A stretch of 64,000 nucleotides of DNA from Streptomyces sp. CB02923 (GCF_001905005.1 NZ_LWKZ01000026.1:644063-708062); one strand, 5' to 3'; counted from the first letter of the stretch, positions 8,403 to 19,905 are shown. Notes: generated from the sequence alone by a model not told the origin. A program made the numbers and translations.

Positions 8403-9922
8403 CAGGTTCCTTCCGCTTTTCGGGGCCCGTCGGGTTTCTTTCCGGCCGCCTCGGGCCGGTCCTTCGGGCCGGTCTTCTCCCCCGGTCCCCCCGATTCCCC
8501 CGGTCCCCCCGATTCCCCCGCTCCGCCCGGTGCCGTCTGCCGCGCCGGTTTCCCCTTCGCCGGTTTCCCCCGCGCCGGCTCCCCGCCGTGTCCGTCCGCC
8601 GGTATCCGGGGCAGTTCGGGTGCCGCCGTGTCCAGCGGTACCGACCAGGAGCGCACCAGGCCCAGCTGGACGCCCTGGCGCGGCAGTGCCGCGTCCAGCA
8701 GCCAGTCGGCGGCGACCCTGACCCGGTTGCCGGGCATCGCCATCAGGTGGTAGCCGCGGGTCACGGCGTTGGCGACGGGGCCGGACAGCGGGACGTGCAG
8801 CGGGTTGGCGGCGGCCTGCACCCCGCCGAGGTCGACCATGAAGCCCAGGTCGTGGTGCTTGTAGGCGCGCGGTTCGCCCTTCCCGTAGGAGGCGGCGACG
8901 TTGTGGGCGGCGACCTTGCCCTGGCGCTGCGCGTGCTGGGCGGTCATCGGTGTCGTCTCGCCCGGCCTGGTCAGGTCCGGTACGGCGGCGGCGTCGCCGC
9001 AGGCGAGCACCTCGGGGTGGCCGGGTACGGCGAGGAATTCGTCCACGCACAGCCGGCCGCGTTCGGTGGGCAGCCCCAGCGCCTCGACCAGGGGGTCCGG
9101 CCGTACACCGACGCACCAGATGAGCGACCGGGTGTCGACGGTCGTGCCGTCGTCCAGGAGCACCCCGCCGGAGGTGGCCTCCTTGACGGAGGTCTTGGTG
9201 CGGATCTCGACGCCGCGTTTGCCCAGTACCCGGTGCGCGGTGCGCGACAGCCGGTGGTCCAGTTCGGGCAGGACCCGGTCGGCGAGGTCCAGCAGGATCC
9301 AGCGCGGCCGCGGCTCGCCGCGCAGCCCGGCATTGCGGCGGGCCAGTGACTCGGTGAACGTAACCCCGTGTGCGGCGACTTCCGTTCCGGTGTAACCGGC
9401 GCCGACCACGACGAAGGTCATGCGGGCGGCCCGCTCGGCCGGGTCCTCGGCGGCGCCCGCCAGCTCGATCTGGCGGGTCATGTGGTCCCGCAGGTACAGG
9501 GCCTCGGGCATTCCGCGGAAGCCGTGCGCGTGCTCGGCGACGCCCGGGATGGGCAGCAGCTTGTTCACACTGCCGACGGTCAGCACGAGGCGGTCGTAGC
9601 CGAGCGATCCGGTACGGCCCTCCGGGTCGGTGTACTCCACCCGGCGGCCGTCGAGGTCGACGCCGCCGACCTGGCCGAGGACCAGCCGGACGTCCGGCAG
9701 CGTGCCGGTCAGGGACACCGACACCCGGCGGGGTTCCAGGATTCCGGCGGAGACCTCGGGGAGCAACGGCAGGTAGAGGAAGTAGTCGTTGGGGTTGACC
9801 AGCACGATTTCGGCGGCGCCACGGGACGTCTTCGCGAGCGTGCGGGCGCACTCGTACCCGGCGAACCCGGCCCCCACGATCACCACGCGCGGCCGCCTCC
9901 CGGCACGGCTCTCCGCCACCAT
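8402..9922 (-). CDS. Type II NADH dehydrogenase-like FAD-dependent oxidoreductase with disordered tail
   Basis: The first 430 residues of this 506-residue protein form a two-dinucleotide-binding-domain flavoprotein: VVIVGAGFAGYECA for FAD, FVVVGAGYTGTEVA for NAD(P)H, and the FAD-contact motif EVLACGDAAAVPD. The FLYLPLLPEV stretch after the first domain is typical of NDH-2-like enzymes. Family members pass electrons from NADH to quinone at the membrane without proton pumping. The last 65 residues are a Lys/Gly/Pro/Ala-rich low-complexity tail (KPAKGKPA, GESGGPGESGGPGE), probably disordered. It is followed by transketolase with a one-base overlap, an unusual pairing. Confidence 0.85.
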   Translation of the reverse strand: MVAESRAGRRPRVVIVGAGFAGYECARTLAKTSRGAAEIVLVNPNDYFLYLPLLPEVSAGILEPRRVSVSLTGTLPDVRLVLGQVGGVDLDGRRVEYTDPEGRTGSLGYDRLVLTVGSVNKLLPIPGVAEHAHGFRGMPEALYLRDHMTRQIELAGAAEDPAERAARMTFVVVGAGYTGTEVAAHGVTFTESLARRNAGLRGEPRPRWILLDLADRVLPELDHRLSRTAHRVLGKRGVEIRTKTSVKEATSGGVLLDDGTTVDTRSLIWCVGVRPDPLVEALGLPTERGRLCVDEFLAVPGHPEVLACGDAAAVPDLTRPGETTPMTAQHAQRQGKVAAHNVAASYGKGEPRAYKHHDLGFMVDLGGVQAAANPLHVPLSGPVANAVTRGYHLMAMPGNRVRVAADWLLDAALPRQGVQLGLVRSWSVPLDTAAPELPRIPADGHGGEPARGKPAKGKPARQTAPGGAGESGGPGESGGPGEKTGPKDRPEAAGKKPDGPRKAEGT

Positions 9923-10063
9923 CTGCGTCTCCTCTCACCTCGGGGTCCTGCCCTGATCGGCCCGGGTGCCCGCATTCCCCGCGGGTATGTACGCCGTCCG
10001 GCCCAGCCGCGCCGGACCCGGACGCCGTTCGGCCACCCGGCGCAGGGGCCGTCCGTGGGCCGC

Positions 10064-11083
10064 TCAGTCCGGCAGGGCGAGCAGCACCCGGCCCGGCGTC
10101 GTCGGGTGTTCGACGGCTTCGTGTGCTTCGGCGACGGCTTCGAGGGGGTGGACGGCCGCGACGGGGTACCGCAGCGCGGACGCGGCGGCCGCCGCGGTGA
10201 TGTCGGGCAGGGCCAGGCGTACCGCTTCCCGGGGGAAGTCGTCGTAGCCCAGCAGCCGCACGGTCGCGTTCTTGAAGGCCAGCGGCCAGAAGGGCAGGGC
10301 GGGGGCGGGCTCGCGGGTGGCGTAGGCGGCGATGGTGCCGCCGGGGGCGAGCAGGCGCGCGTCGAGGGCGGCGTTGGCGTCGAGGGCGACCTCGATGACG
10401 CGGTCGGCGCCGCGGCCGCCGGTCAGCGCCAGCACCGCGTCGACGGCCTCGGAGCCGTCCGGGCCCTCGCCGCTTTCCGTGGGCCCGCCGGGACACACCG
10501 CCCGGTCCACGCCCAGTTCCCGGAGCGCGGCGAGCTGGACCGGCCGGCTGACCGTGCCGATGACCTGCGCGCCGCCGCGCCGGGCCAGGACGGCCGCCGC
10601 CCGGCCGACGCTCCCCAGCGCGCCCGCCACCACCACCGTGCGCCCGGCCACCGGCCCGTCCGCGAACACCGCGCGGTGCGCGGTGATGCCGGGGATGCCC
10701 AGGCAGGCGCCCTGTTCGACGCTCACACTGTCCGGCAGGACGCCGACGCAGCCCTCGGGGACGACCGTGTACTGGGCGGCGGTCCCGTAGGGGCGGTAGC
10801 TCTGCGCGTACGAGCACCAGGCGCGGCGGCCGAGCCAGGCGGCGGACACCCCGTCGCCGACCGCGTCGACCACCCCCGCCCCGTCGCTGTGCGGAACGGT
10901 CCGCGGGAAGGCGGGCGCGGCGGCGCCCAGCCAGGCCTGCCGTTTCTTCACGTCCCCGGGATTGATCCCGGAGAACGCCAGCCGGATGCGCAGTTCCCCG
11001 GGGCCGGGCTCGGGGGTGGGCAGTTCCCCCACCTGGAACACCTTTCGGGCCGGGCCCCTGTTCTCGTACCAAGCGGCGCGCAT
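10064..11083 (-). CDS. NADPH:quinone reductase-like medium-chain oxidoreductase
   Basis: This 339-residue MDR protein has a GroES-like N-terminus (PGPGELRIRLAFSGINPGDVKKR, PHSDGAGVVDAVG) and an NADPH-binding Rossmann domain (VVVAGALGSVGRAAAVLA at about 165-180). GRGADRVIEV and the C-terminal HPLEAVAEAHEAVE are typical of zeta-crystallin-like quinone reductases. No zinc-binding Cys set is present. It diverges from the glycan-oxidation operon starting at 11176, with 92 bases between the starts. It is unlike the MDR at 2204-3172 in length and detail. Confidence 0.85.
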   Translation of the reverse strand: MRAAWYENRGPARKVFQVGELPTPEPGPGELRIRLAFSGINPGDVKKRQAWLGAAAPAFPRTVPHSDGAGVVDAVGDGVSAAWLGRRAWCSYAQSYRPYGTAAQYTVVPEGCVGVLPDSVSVEQGACLGIPGITAHRAVFADGPVAGRTVVVAGALGSVGRAAAVLARRGGAQVIGTVSRPVQLAALRELGVDRAVCPGGPTESGEGPDGSEAVDAVLALTGGRGADRVIEVALDANAALDARLLAPGGTIAAYATREPAPALPFWPLAFKNATVRLLGYDDFPREAVRLALPDITAAAAASALRYPVAAVHPLEAVAEAHEAVEHPTTPGRVLLALPD

Positions 11084-11175
11084 ACGGGCACGATACGGCG
11101 TCTGCCGACGGCGTGGACAACCCCCGCCGCGCGCAATACTTTCGATGGCACCTCAAGCCGTCCCGGAGGTGCGTG

Positions 11176-12246
11176 GTGAAGATCGAGGTCATCGAGAAAG
11201 ACGATCAATACATTCTGAATCACTGCACCAAATACCTCGCCAGGGAAAGCCGGGACGCGCGCCATGATTTCGGGCAGTACGCGCCGGGCGACGAGCGCGC
11301 GGCGATCTGCGAGGCGTGGCGCTTCCCGGTCGTCGACGCGCACTGGGACGGGTCGTCGGCGACCGCCTCGTACCCGTACAACGACGTGACCTTCGTCTAC
11401 GACGGCCGCCGCGCCGCCCCTGCCTCGGTGGCCGTACTGGGTACCTTCGGGCCGCTGCACTCGCCGGTGCCGCTGCGTCCGCTGGTGTTCGCGGGCGAGC
11501 CGACCGGCTTCTTCGCCACCACCGTGCGCGTACCGAAAGGGCAGGTGCACACGTACAAGTTCGCGGTGGACGGGGTGTACGCGCTCGACCCGGTCAACCC
11601 GCAGCGCACCGTCCTGGACAACGGCGAGCCGTGGTCGCGGTTCTTCACCGACGCCTGCACCGTGCCGCTGTCGCTGAGCCGCACCGAGCGCGATCTGCTG
11701 GGGCGGCTGGTGTGCCACCTGCTGCCCTTCCGGCTCGACGAGAACCGGCGTTTCATCCGCGGCGTGTACGAGTCGCTGGACCGGGCGAGCCGGGACGAGG
11801 AATTCCCGCTGGCCTATCAGCTGGACGACGAGGTGGGCACGGTCAACTACATCGACAAACTGATCGCCCGCCAGGAACAGCACCACGCCGATGATTACCA
11901 CACCTGCCTCAAAATCATCGGGGAAATCATGCGGTCCCGTTTCGGCGGCCTCGATCCGGCGACCGCGCCTCCGGAGATGTACGCGGATCTCTACCGGCAG
12001 ATGGAAACCGAAAAGGTGGACGGCTGGGACTACTCCCGCTACGGAAGTCCGCGGTTCTTCCTGCTGCTCCTGCGCCGGCACGCGATGACCGGCGCCTTCG
12101 TCCACCCGAAGCACGGCGGGAATTCCGGCGCGGCGGGCTGGATGTACCTGGAGAGCCGCTTCCGGGACACACGGGACGCCACGCTCTTCGACTGGCGGCG
12201 GGCGCTGGAGTCGCCGCTGGGCCACAGCACCGACTACCGCGGCTGA
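11176..12246 (+). CDS. CBM48-like glycan-binding domain fused to gluconate 2-dehydrogenase subunit 3-like domain
   Basis: This 356-residue protein has two parts. Residues about 50-165 look like an isoamylase/AMPK-type CBM48 beta-sandwich (VAVLGTFGPL, TTVRVPKGQVHTYKFAVDG, DPVNPQRT). Residues about 190-356 resemble gluconate 2-dehydrogenase subunit 3, with LVCHLLPFRLDE and the closing motif VHPKHGGNSGAAGWMYLES. Subunit 3 normally pairs with a GMC flavoprotein, and a GMC gene follows 12 bases later. GTG 11176 was chosen because GGAGG lies seven bases upstream. No twin-arginine signal is visible, so a cytoplasmic complex on glycogen-like substrate is inferred. Catalysis should reside in the GMC partner. 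Confidence 0.75.
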   Translation: MKIEVIEKDDQYILNHCTKYLARESRDARHDFGQYAPGDERAAICEAWRFPVVDAHWDGSSATASYPYNDVTFVYDGRRAAPASVAVLGTFGPLHSPVPLRPLVFAGEPTGFFATTVRVPKGQVHTYKFAVDGVYALDPVNPQRTVLDNGEPWSRFFTDACTVPLSLSRTERDLLGRLVCHLLPFRLDENRRFIRGVYESLDRASRDEEFPLAYQLDDEVGTVNYIDKLIARQEQHHADDYHTCLKIIGEIMRSRFGGLDPATAPPEMYADLYRQMETEKVDGWDYSRYGSPRFFLLLLRRHAMTGAFVHPKHGGNSGAAGWMYLESRFRDTRDATLFDWRRALESPLGHSTDYRG

Positions 12247-12258
12247 GTGGAGGACGGC

Positions 12259-14067
12259 ATGGACGGGGAGAGCGCCGAAGTCGTCGTCATCGGCAGCGGC
12301 GCGGGCGGCGCACCGCTCACCCATACGCTCGTACGGGCCGGCCACCGGGTGGTCGTCCTGGAGAAGGGACCGCTGCTGCGCACCCAGGCGCAGAGCCCCA
12401 CCGGCCTGTCGGACTTCAAGCGCGACGAGTGCTTCGCCACCGGGTCGGAGAAGCGCATCACCGTGCAGGGCGTGGCCAACACCGGTGAGTCGTACTTCTC
12501 CAGCCATGTGGAGCCGGACCTGAACGACGAGCCGCACGTCTACCGCGACAGCGACGGCCAGGACCGGGTCACCATCGAGGGGTACACGGCCCAAGTGGTC
12601 GGCGGCGGTACCCAGTTGTACGGCGGTGTGTCCCCCCGCTTCACCCCCGACGACCTGCGGCTGGCCACCCTCAACGCGTCACGCGGCGACCTGCGCGACG
12701 ACCCGGGCGGCGACGTGCGCCGGGAGGCCCGCGACTGGCCGCTGGACTACGCCGCGCTGGAGCCGTACTACACCAGGGCCGAGGAGCTCGTCGGCATCAA
12801 CGGGACCTGGGACGGGCAGGCCAAGGTGCCCTCCCAGGACCGCTACCAGCCGCCGCTGGAGCCCAACCCGATCAGCGCGTACGCGGCCGCCGGCATGGAC
12901 GCGCTCGGGATGCGCCGCTACCGCACACCGCTCGCCGTCATCACCCGCGACCACACGCCCAGCGGCCGTACGGTGCCCGCCGACGCCGAGACCATCAAGA
13001 CGGCGTTCGTCAACCGCTACGGCGACCCGCTGGGCCTGAAGTCCAACACCTGGGTGTCGCTGCTGGCGCCGCTGCGCGACGTCAACGGCAGCGGCGGCCT
13101 GGACCTGCGGGCCAACTGCACCGTCACCCACCTGGAGGCGGACGGCCCGCGCGTGACGAAGGTGCACTACCGCGACCCCGGCGGCCGGCCCCGCTCGATC
13201 ACCGCCGGCACCGTCGTCGTGGCCTGCTCGGCGATCGAGTCCGTACGGCTGCTCCAGCTCTCCGGGCTGCTCGACCCGGCCTTCGACAAGCGCGCCAACG
13301 CCAACGGCCTGCTGGGGCGTTACTTCCTGACGCACTGCTTCGGCGGCGCGCAGTGCATCGTGCCGGACCGCTCGGACAAGTCCAAGACGCTGGACTCGGA
13401 CTGGGCCACCGACCACTGCGCTCGTCCCGAGTGGTTCCGCGCCCAGGGCCTGTGGGCGGGCGGCGTGATCTACAACAACACCTCCGACGGCGCCCTGCCC
13501 ATCTCCCTCGCCCGTACCTGGCACGCGATGGACATGGACAACATGTGGAAGGGCTACCTCTACGACACCGGCATCGTCGGCAACGGCTTCGAGGACTACC
13601 TGGAGGACAGCTTCGGGCGGCGCCTGTCGGTGGCGTTCATGGCCAACCAGGTGCCGCAGCGGGAGAACCGCATCGAGCTGCACCCGCGCGTCAAGGACAA
13701 GTGGGGCCGCCCGGTCGCGTACATCCTCAAGACCTGGCACCCGCACGACCGGGCGCTGATGGACGCCCTCGCCGAGCAGTGCCGGCAGATCCTGGTGCGC
13801 GGCGGTGACGTCCGCGACGTCAGTGCGGGGTCGGTGGGCGGTTCGGTGGTACGGATCGCCAACCACGTGCTGGGCGGCGCCCGGTTCGGCGCCGACGCGG
13901 CGGACTCGGTGCTCGACCCCGACTGCCGGGCCTGGAACTTCGACAACCTCTACGTCACCGACGGGGCGTTCATGCCGACCTCGGGCAGCGCCAACCCGAC
14001 GCTGACCATCGAGGCGAACTCCTTCCGCGTCGGCGACGTGCTGCTGGACAGGGTCGGGAGGCCGTGA
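12259..14067 (+). CDS. GMC-family FAD oxidoreductase (gluconate 2-dehydrogenase large-subunit-like)
   Basis: The 602-residue protein begins with the FAD-binding motif VVVIGSGAGGAPLTH (about 8-22). GYTAQVVGGGTQLYGG is the conserved FAD-contact region, VVVACSAIESVRLLQLSG follows, and the C-terminal GMC signature reads LYVTDGAFMPTSGSANPTLTIEA. The active-site His is probably in VRIANHVLGG. It resembles the large subunits of sugar or gluconate dehydrogenases that oxidise a hydroxyl group and pass electrons to a small subunit. ATG 12259 follows GGAGG by six bases. It is the second gene of the operon, between the subunit 3-like fusion and two cupin genes. The precise sugar is unknown. Confidence 0.85.
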   Translation: MDGESAEVVVIGSGAGGAPLTHTLVRAGHRVVVLEKGPLLRTQAQSPTGLSDFKRDECFATGSEKRITVQGVANTGESYFSSHVEPDLNDEPHVYRDSDGQDRVTIEGYTAQVVGGGTQLYGGVSPRFTPDDLRLATLNASRGDLRDDPGGDVRREARDWPLDYAALEPYYTRAEELVGINGTWDGQAKVPSQDRYQPPLEPNPISAYAAAGMDALGMRRYRTPLAVITRDHTPSGRTVPADAETIKTAFVNRYGDPLGLKSNTWVSLLAPLRDVNGSGGLDLRANCTVTHLEADGPRVTKVHYRDPGGRPRSITAGTVVVACSAIESVRLLQLSGLLDPAFDKRANANGLLGRYFLTHCFGGAQCIVPDRSDKSKTLDSDWATDHCARPEWFRAQGLWAGGVIYNNTSDGALPISLARTWHAMDMDNMWKGYLYDTGIVGNGFEDYLEDSFGRRLSVAFMANQVPQRENRIELHPRVKDKWGRPVAYILKTWHPHDRALMDALAEQCRQILVRGGDVRDVSAGSVGGSVVRIANHVLGGARFGADAADSVLDPDCRAWNFDNLYVTDGAFMPTSGSANPTLTIEANSFRVGDVLLDRVGRP

Positions 14068-14068
14068 C

Positions 14069-15199
14069 ATGGACAGCCGCTTCGACGAGGTCTACACCCA
14101 CCCCGAGAACGAGATCTTCCGCGTCGTCTTCTACCCCGACCGGATCTACCACGCCCGCTACCTCAACGCCACCCGCTCCTCCCGCTACCGCTACTACGTC
14201 GCCGAGGTGCGCGGCTCGGCGGACGGCACCGCCATCAAGGGCGACGTCTTCCTCGGCGGCACCAAGCTGTGCCCGATGCTGCGCATCGAGTACTCCGGCA
14301 TCCGCCTCGTCGAGCAGGCCAGGGAGTTCGGCCGGCGGCTCGGACCCCGTACGAAGGCGTGGCTGAAGGTCACCGGCGAGGACCCGGCGGACTCCGCCGA
14401 GGCGATCGTCACGCTGCACTGGGACCCGGTGATCGGCGCGTACGCGGCGGAGATCTGGGAGACGCTGGAGCCGCCGGACGGCACCGCGCACGACCACCGG
14501 GTGCTGCCGCTGATGGGCCGGGGCGCGCCGATCACCCGGGTGCCGCAGCTGTCCCCGCTGCTCGGCTCGGTCTCCGAGGTAGCGATGGCGTTCCGCGAGG
14601 ACGGCGTGCTGTACCCGACGGGCCAGCGGCTGGGCAACCCGCAGTGGGACAACGCGTACCTCCGCTCCCACCAGGAACCGCGCAGCCAGGAGCCCAGCGA
14701 CCCCCGCAACACCGTCGCCGACAGCAACTACCTCCTCGACTTCCAGCGCGGCTTCTTCATCCCGGACGCCTCACAGATCCCGCCGGTCAACTACCGCAAC
14801 GCCATGACCGACGAGGGCAATCCGGAGCGCCGGGACGACAACATCGTGCAGATGCGCTGGCTGTTCCAGCGGGAACTCGGCAGCGACCTGGTGTTCTTCC
14901 ACGAGGTGACGGTGCCGCCGGGCGCGGTGGAGGGCACCCACCGGCACATCGGCTCGGAAGAGCTGTACTACGTCGTCTCCGGCACCGGCACCGCGTACCT
15001 GAGCGACGGCGACGACCCGACGACCGCGCATTACCCGCTGGTCGAGCGGCCCGTCTTCGGCGTCGGCCCGGTCAAGTGCCGTGAGCTGCCGGTCAAACCG
15101 GGCAGTGTGCTCTACACCAAGAGCGGTGGCGTGCACGGCATCCGCAACCCCGGGACCGAGCCGCTGAAGTTCGTCGCGTTCCTCTACCACACCACCTGA
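14069..15199 (+). CDS. Cupin-domain protein, first of two in the glycan-oxidation operon
   Basis: This 376-residue protein has a recognisable cupin barrel in its last 120 residues. VPPGAVEGTHRHIGSEELYYVVSG is cupin motif 1 with two His and a Glu as metal ligands, and VLYTKSGGVHGIRNPG is motif 2 with the third His. The first 240 residues (YLNATRSSRYRYYVAEVRG, FLGGTKLCPMLRIEYSG) match no family I know. It starts one base after the GMC stop. A metal-dependent isomerase, lactonase or dioxygenase acting on the oxidised sugar, or a binding protein, is possible. The second cupin gene has a similar layout. Confidence 0.65.
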   Translation: MDSRFDEVYTHPENEIFRVVFYPDRIYHARYLNATRSSRYRYYVAEVRGSADGTAIKGDVFLGGTKLCPMLRIEYSGIRLVEQAREFGRRLGPRTKAWLKVTGEDPADSAEAIVTLHWDPVIGAYAAEIWETLEPPDGTAHDHRVLPLMGRGAPITRVPQLSPLLGSVSEVAMAFREDGVLYPTGQRLGNPQWDNAYLRSHQEPRSQEPSDPRNTVADSNYLLDFQRGFFIPDASQIPPVNYRNAMTDEGNPERRDDNIVQMRWLFQRELGSDLVFFHEVTVPPGAVEGTHRHIGSEELYYVVSGTGTAYLSDGDDPTTAHYPLVERPVFGVGPVKCRELPVKPGSVLYTKSGGVHGIRNPGTEPLKFVAFLYHTT

Positions 15200-15211
15200 G
15201 GCGGTCCCGCG

Positions 15212-16464
15212 ATGCCCAAGATCGTGCACACCGACTCGGTCTTCCGCGTCGACCCGGTCAAGCCCCCGGACTACGCGGAGGCCAACCCGCTGCTGAAGCT
15301 GCTGGGCCTGGTCGAGCGCTCCCGGTTCGCCGCCGAGCGCGAACTGTACGAACCGGCCTCGCTCCAGCACCTGTTCCCGCTGCGCACGCTCGAACTGTAC
15401 GGGCCCGCCTCGCCCAACCAGGACCAGCTGGACCCGGCGCAGCAGGACGACAAGACCGACTTCCAGAAGCAGAACGTCCGCGACTTCACCCTCGGCGACA
15501 CCCGGGCGGTGCGCGGCTGGGCCGAGATCGGTGACTGGCGCGGGCCGTTCCTCCAGCTCTCCTACCGGGGCGGCCCGGACTCCGCGCTGTGGCGCGAGGC
15601 GGGCCAGCTCGGCGACGCCATCGGCTGTGTGCTCTCCGTCCAGGGCAGCCGTCCGGTGCCGGTCCGGGTGCCGTACGACGAGGAGAGCGACTTCTACACG
15701 ATCGAACTGTGGGGCCGGGTCGGCGACGGCCTCCGCGATCTCCTCGGCCCGCGCGGCCGGACGGCACTCGACTCCGGACTCCTGCAACCCCGCCCGGACC
15801 TCGTCACCGGCCTGGGCCAGGACTTCCACCGCGACCAGATGACCAACCAGGACCTGCGGCTGGTCGCCCCGCGGCACGCCATGCACCCGGTGCTGCCCTG
15901 CTACATCGACCTGCGGTGGACCGCGAGTCCCGACGGTGCGGGCTCGGCCGACCCACCGTCCGGATCGGTGCGGCTGGGCTTCGAGATGAAGATCCGCGGC
16001 TGGGACAACTACCTCGGCGTCGGCACCAGCGCCAACCCGCACGGCGGCGTCGGCTTCCTCGAATACCGCACCCTCTTCAGCGAGTACGGCCGCTGGGCGG
16101 GCGGCGACGACCTGCGCCGCGCCCTGGAGCCGTACAACCTCGACGCGTTCGGCCGCAAGGGGCACACCACCGGGGACGTGGAGCCGTTCCTCGCCGTCAC
16201 CTACATGGACCTGCACGTCCTGGACCCGGCCTGCGGCATCGGCCTGCACCGGCACCGCGACAACCAGGAGGTCTTCCTGATGCTGGAGGGCGACGGGCTG
16301 ATGGTGATCGGCGACTGGGCCGACTCCGGCAGCCGGGTGCGCTCCTTCGAGGTGCGGCGGCTGCCCGCCGGCCATCTCGCGCTGCTCAAGGGCGGCAACC
16401 TGCACGGGCTGATGAACCCCGCCGACCAGCGGGCGTCCCTCTTCATGTTCGGCGGCTACGACTG

Positions 16465-16465
<1 letters not shown>
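15212..16465 (+). CDS. Cupin-domain protein, second of two in the glycan-oxidation operon
   Basis: This 417-residue protein has its cupin at about 320-417. Motif 1 is GIGLHRHRDNQEVFLMLEG, with two His and a Glu at metal-ligand positions, and motif 2 is HLALLKGGNLHGLMNPAD. The long N-terminal part (YEPASLQHLFPLRTLELYGP, IELWGRVGDGLRDLLG) belongs to no family I recognise. Thirteen bases separate it from the first cupin gene, and its stop overlaps the GlgX start as TGATG. The twin cupins may form a heteromeric or sequential metal enzyme working with the GMC dehydrogenase. Function is unknown. Confidence 0.65.
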
Positions 16466-18486
<2,021 letters not shown>

Positions 18487-18549
18487 CAGCGCCCGTAGAG
18501 TGCGCGGAGCAGCACTCCACCGCAGGCCAGCAAACCAGGGAGACCGGCG

Positions 18550-19062
18550 ATGCCCGCCACCAGACCGTCGCAGTCCCTTCCCCTCGCGGCGACCGTACTC
18601 ACCGGCACGATCGCGCTCTACATAACCCTCGTAGCATTCGGCAACATCACCGACTTCGGCACCAACCAGGCTTTCGTCCAGCACGTCCTGGCCATGGACA
18701 CCACTTTCAAGGACCCCGACCTGATGTGGCGGGCCGTCGAATCACGCACCCTGCAGAACATTGCCTATGTTCTGATCATCATCTGGGAGACGGCCGCGTC
18801 GCTGGTACTGGTCACGGGAACCGTACTGTGGGCGCGGGGGCTGCGAGGGCCCGCCGGACACGCCGGTGCGCGGCGGGTCAGCACCATCGGGCTGCTGATG
18901 GTCCTGCTGCTCTTCGGCGCGGGGTTCATGGCGATCGGCGGCGAGTGGTTCTCGATGTGGCAGTCGAAAAGCTGGAACGGCCTGGACGCGGCGGCGCGGA
19001 ATGTGATGCTGGCGGGGGTGGCACTGGTGGTGGTCCAACTGCGGGGCACAGACGAACGATAG
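18550..19062 (+). CDS. DUF2165-like small integral membrane protein
   Basis: This 170-residue protein has four predicted membrane helices (about 9-29, 70-92, 105-125 and 145-163). A loop contains FVQHVLAMDTTFKD after the first helix and GEWFSMWQSKSWNG before the last, the conserved W/S pattern of the DUF2165 family. Function is unknown. The start ATG 18550 follows an AGGGAG-type Shine-Dalgarno. It lies 63 bases after glgX and ends just before a strong hairpin. Confidence 0.8.
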   Translation: MPATRPSQSLPLAATVLTGTIALYITLVAFGNITDFGTNQAFVQHVLAMDTTFKDPDLMWRAVESRTLQNIAYVLIIIWETAASLVLVTGTVLWARGLRGPAGHAGARRVSTIGLLMVLLLFGAGFMAIGGEWFSMWQSKSWNGLDAAARNVMLAGVALVVVQLRGTDER

Positions 19063-19076
19063 CGCCATGAGGAAAG

Positions 19077-19111
19077 CAGCCCTCTTCCGGATGGTGTACG
19101 GAAGAGGGCTG
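19077..19111. terminator. Strong bidirectional terminator hairpin
   Basis: CAGCCCTCTTCCG at 19077-19089 is perfectly complementary to 19099-19111 with a nine-base loop, giving 13 bp. It sits between the DUF2165-like gene (ends 19062) and the convergent toxin/immunity locus, whose last remnant gene ends at 19131. Confidence 0.8.
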
Positions 19112-19130
19112 TGCGGTGTGGTGTTCCTGA

Positions 19131-19556
19131 TCAGCGGCTCATGATCCCGTGATCTTCATCGTAGATACCCTTGGCTGAGCTGTGGATTCTCAGCAGATCC
19201 CGATCCTCCAAGCGAAACAACACGCCGGAACGGTCGACACGCTGCCAGACCTCCCCTGGGTCAAAAGGCGTGCACTCAGTGATCTGATAACCGTCATCGA
19301 CCAACTTGGCGACCGTTCGGGAGAACTACGGAACACGCTCGCGCACGTACCACCCCGAAGCACTGGGCAGAGGGATCATGTCAGGCCCGCACTCGATCTA
19401 CAGGTGTCCTAGCCTCTCCTTGCCGGTGAATCCCGGCTGCAGTTCGCCGTAGAGGCATTAGATCGGATCCGGGTGCTGCTTCGCGAACGCTTCGGGCTCG
19501 CCCCAGTCAGCGCCAGGGCCGGTTCTACCTGTGCGGGAGGGCTCTTCCCCGTCCAT
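19131..19556 (-). pseudogene. Decayed gene downstream of the toxin/immunity genes, interrupted by three in-frame stops
   Basis: Reading the minus strand from ATG 19556 in one frame gives a protein-like sequence of about 142 codons broken by TAA near 19460, TAG near 19398 and TAG at 19326-19328. The last part is convincing: WYVRERVP, stop, then FSRTVAKLVDDGYQITEC, FDPGEVWQRVDRSGVLFRL and HSSAKGIYDEDHGIMSR before TGA at 19131. A shorter intact frame (57 residues, TTG start) may survive after the last internal stop. Its position after two immunity-like genes suggests a relic immunity gene. The family is not recognised, and the upstream third may be non-coding. Confidence 0.5.
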
Positions 19557-19580
19557 GAGTATCGCTCCGGCTGACTGTTG

Positions 19581-19847
19581 TCAGCGCCAGCCAGGAGGAA
19601 TGCCGGCCACCTGCCGCAGCAAATCCCAGCCTTCGGGACGGCATTCAGGGTCGAGCCACTCGGCGCCTGTACCCACCCAGTAACCGCGGACTTCCCACAC
19701 CTGCTCCAGGTCGGTGTCCTGCAGACCTGCCTGTGCGCCGCAGCATCGGCAGGTGGCGGAGGTGGGCCGCCCGCCTTCACGAAAGACCGTGCCATCCGAG
19801 TAACCACAGACGCGGCACACGTCCTCACGTTCTCCATTGTTTGCCAT
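19581..19847 (-). CDS. Cys-rich small protein, candidate immunity protein 2
   Basis: This 88-residue protein has two CxxC pairs (VCRVCGYSDG with Cys at 11 and 14; CRCCGAQAG) and a conserved end (RPEGWDLLRQ, IPPGWR). It aligns without gaps to the 88-residue neighbour at 20022-20288; I count 52 identities. The CxxC pairs suggest a zinc ribbon. ATG 19847 was chosen for the AAAGGA six bases upstream and for equal length with the paralogue. It lies downstream of the toxin gene and its paralogue on the same strand, but behind a hairpin, so it may use its own promoter. Cytoplasmic neutralisation of the toxin is inferred from context only. Confidence 0.75.
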   Translation of the reverse strand: MANNGEREDVCRVCGYSDGTVFREGGRPTSATCRCCGAQAGLQDTDLEQVWEVRGYWVGTGAEWLDPECRPEGWDLLRQVAGIPPGWR

Positions 19848-19905
19848 ATACATCCTTTCGCTCGGCAAGAGACGTCGGAGTGTCTTGCCTGGATTCCGCG
19901 AGCAC

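Noticed and set aside
8403..11192. A continuous minus-strand frame extending upstream from transketolase for over 900 codons.
   Set aside because: It is Arg/Pro/Gly-rich without motifs and overlaps two well-supported genes in another frame. Transketolase starts at 8402.
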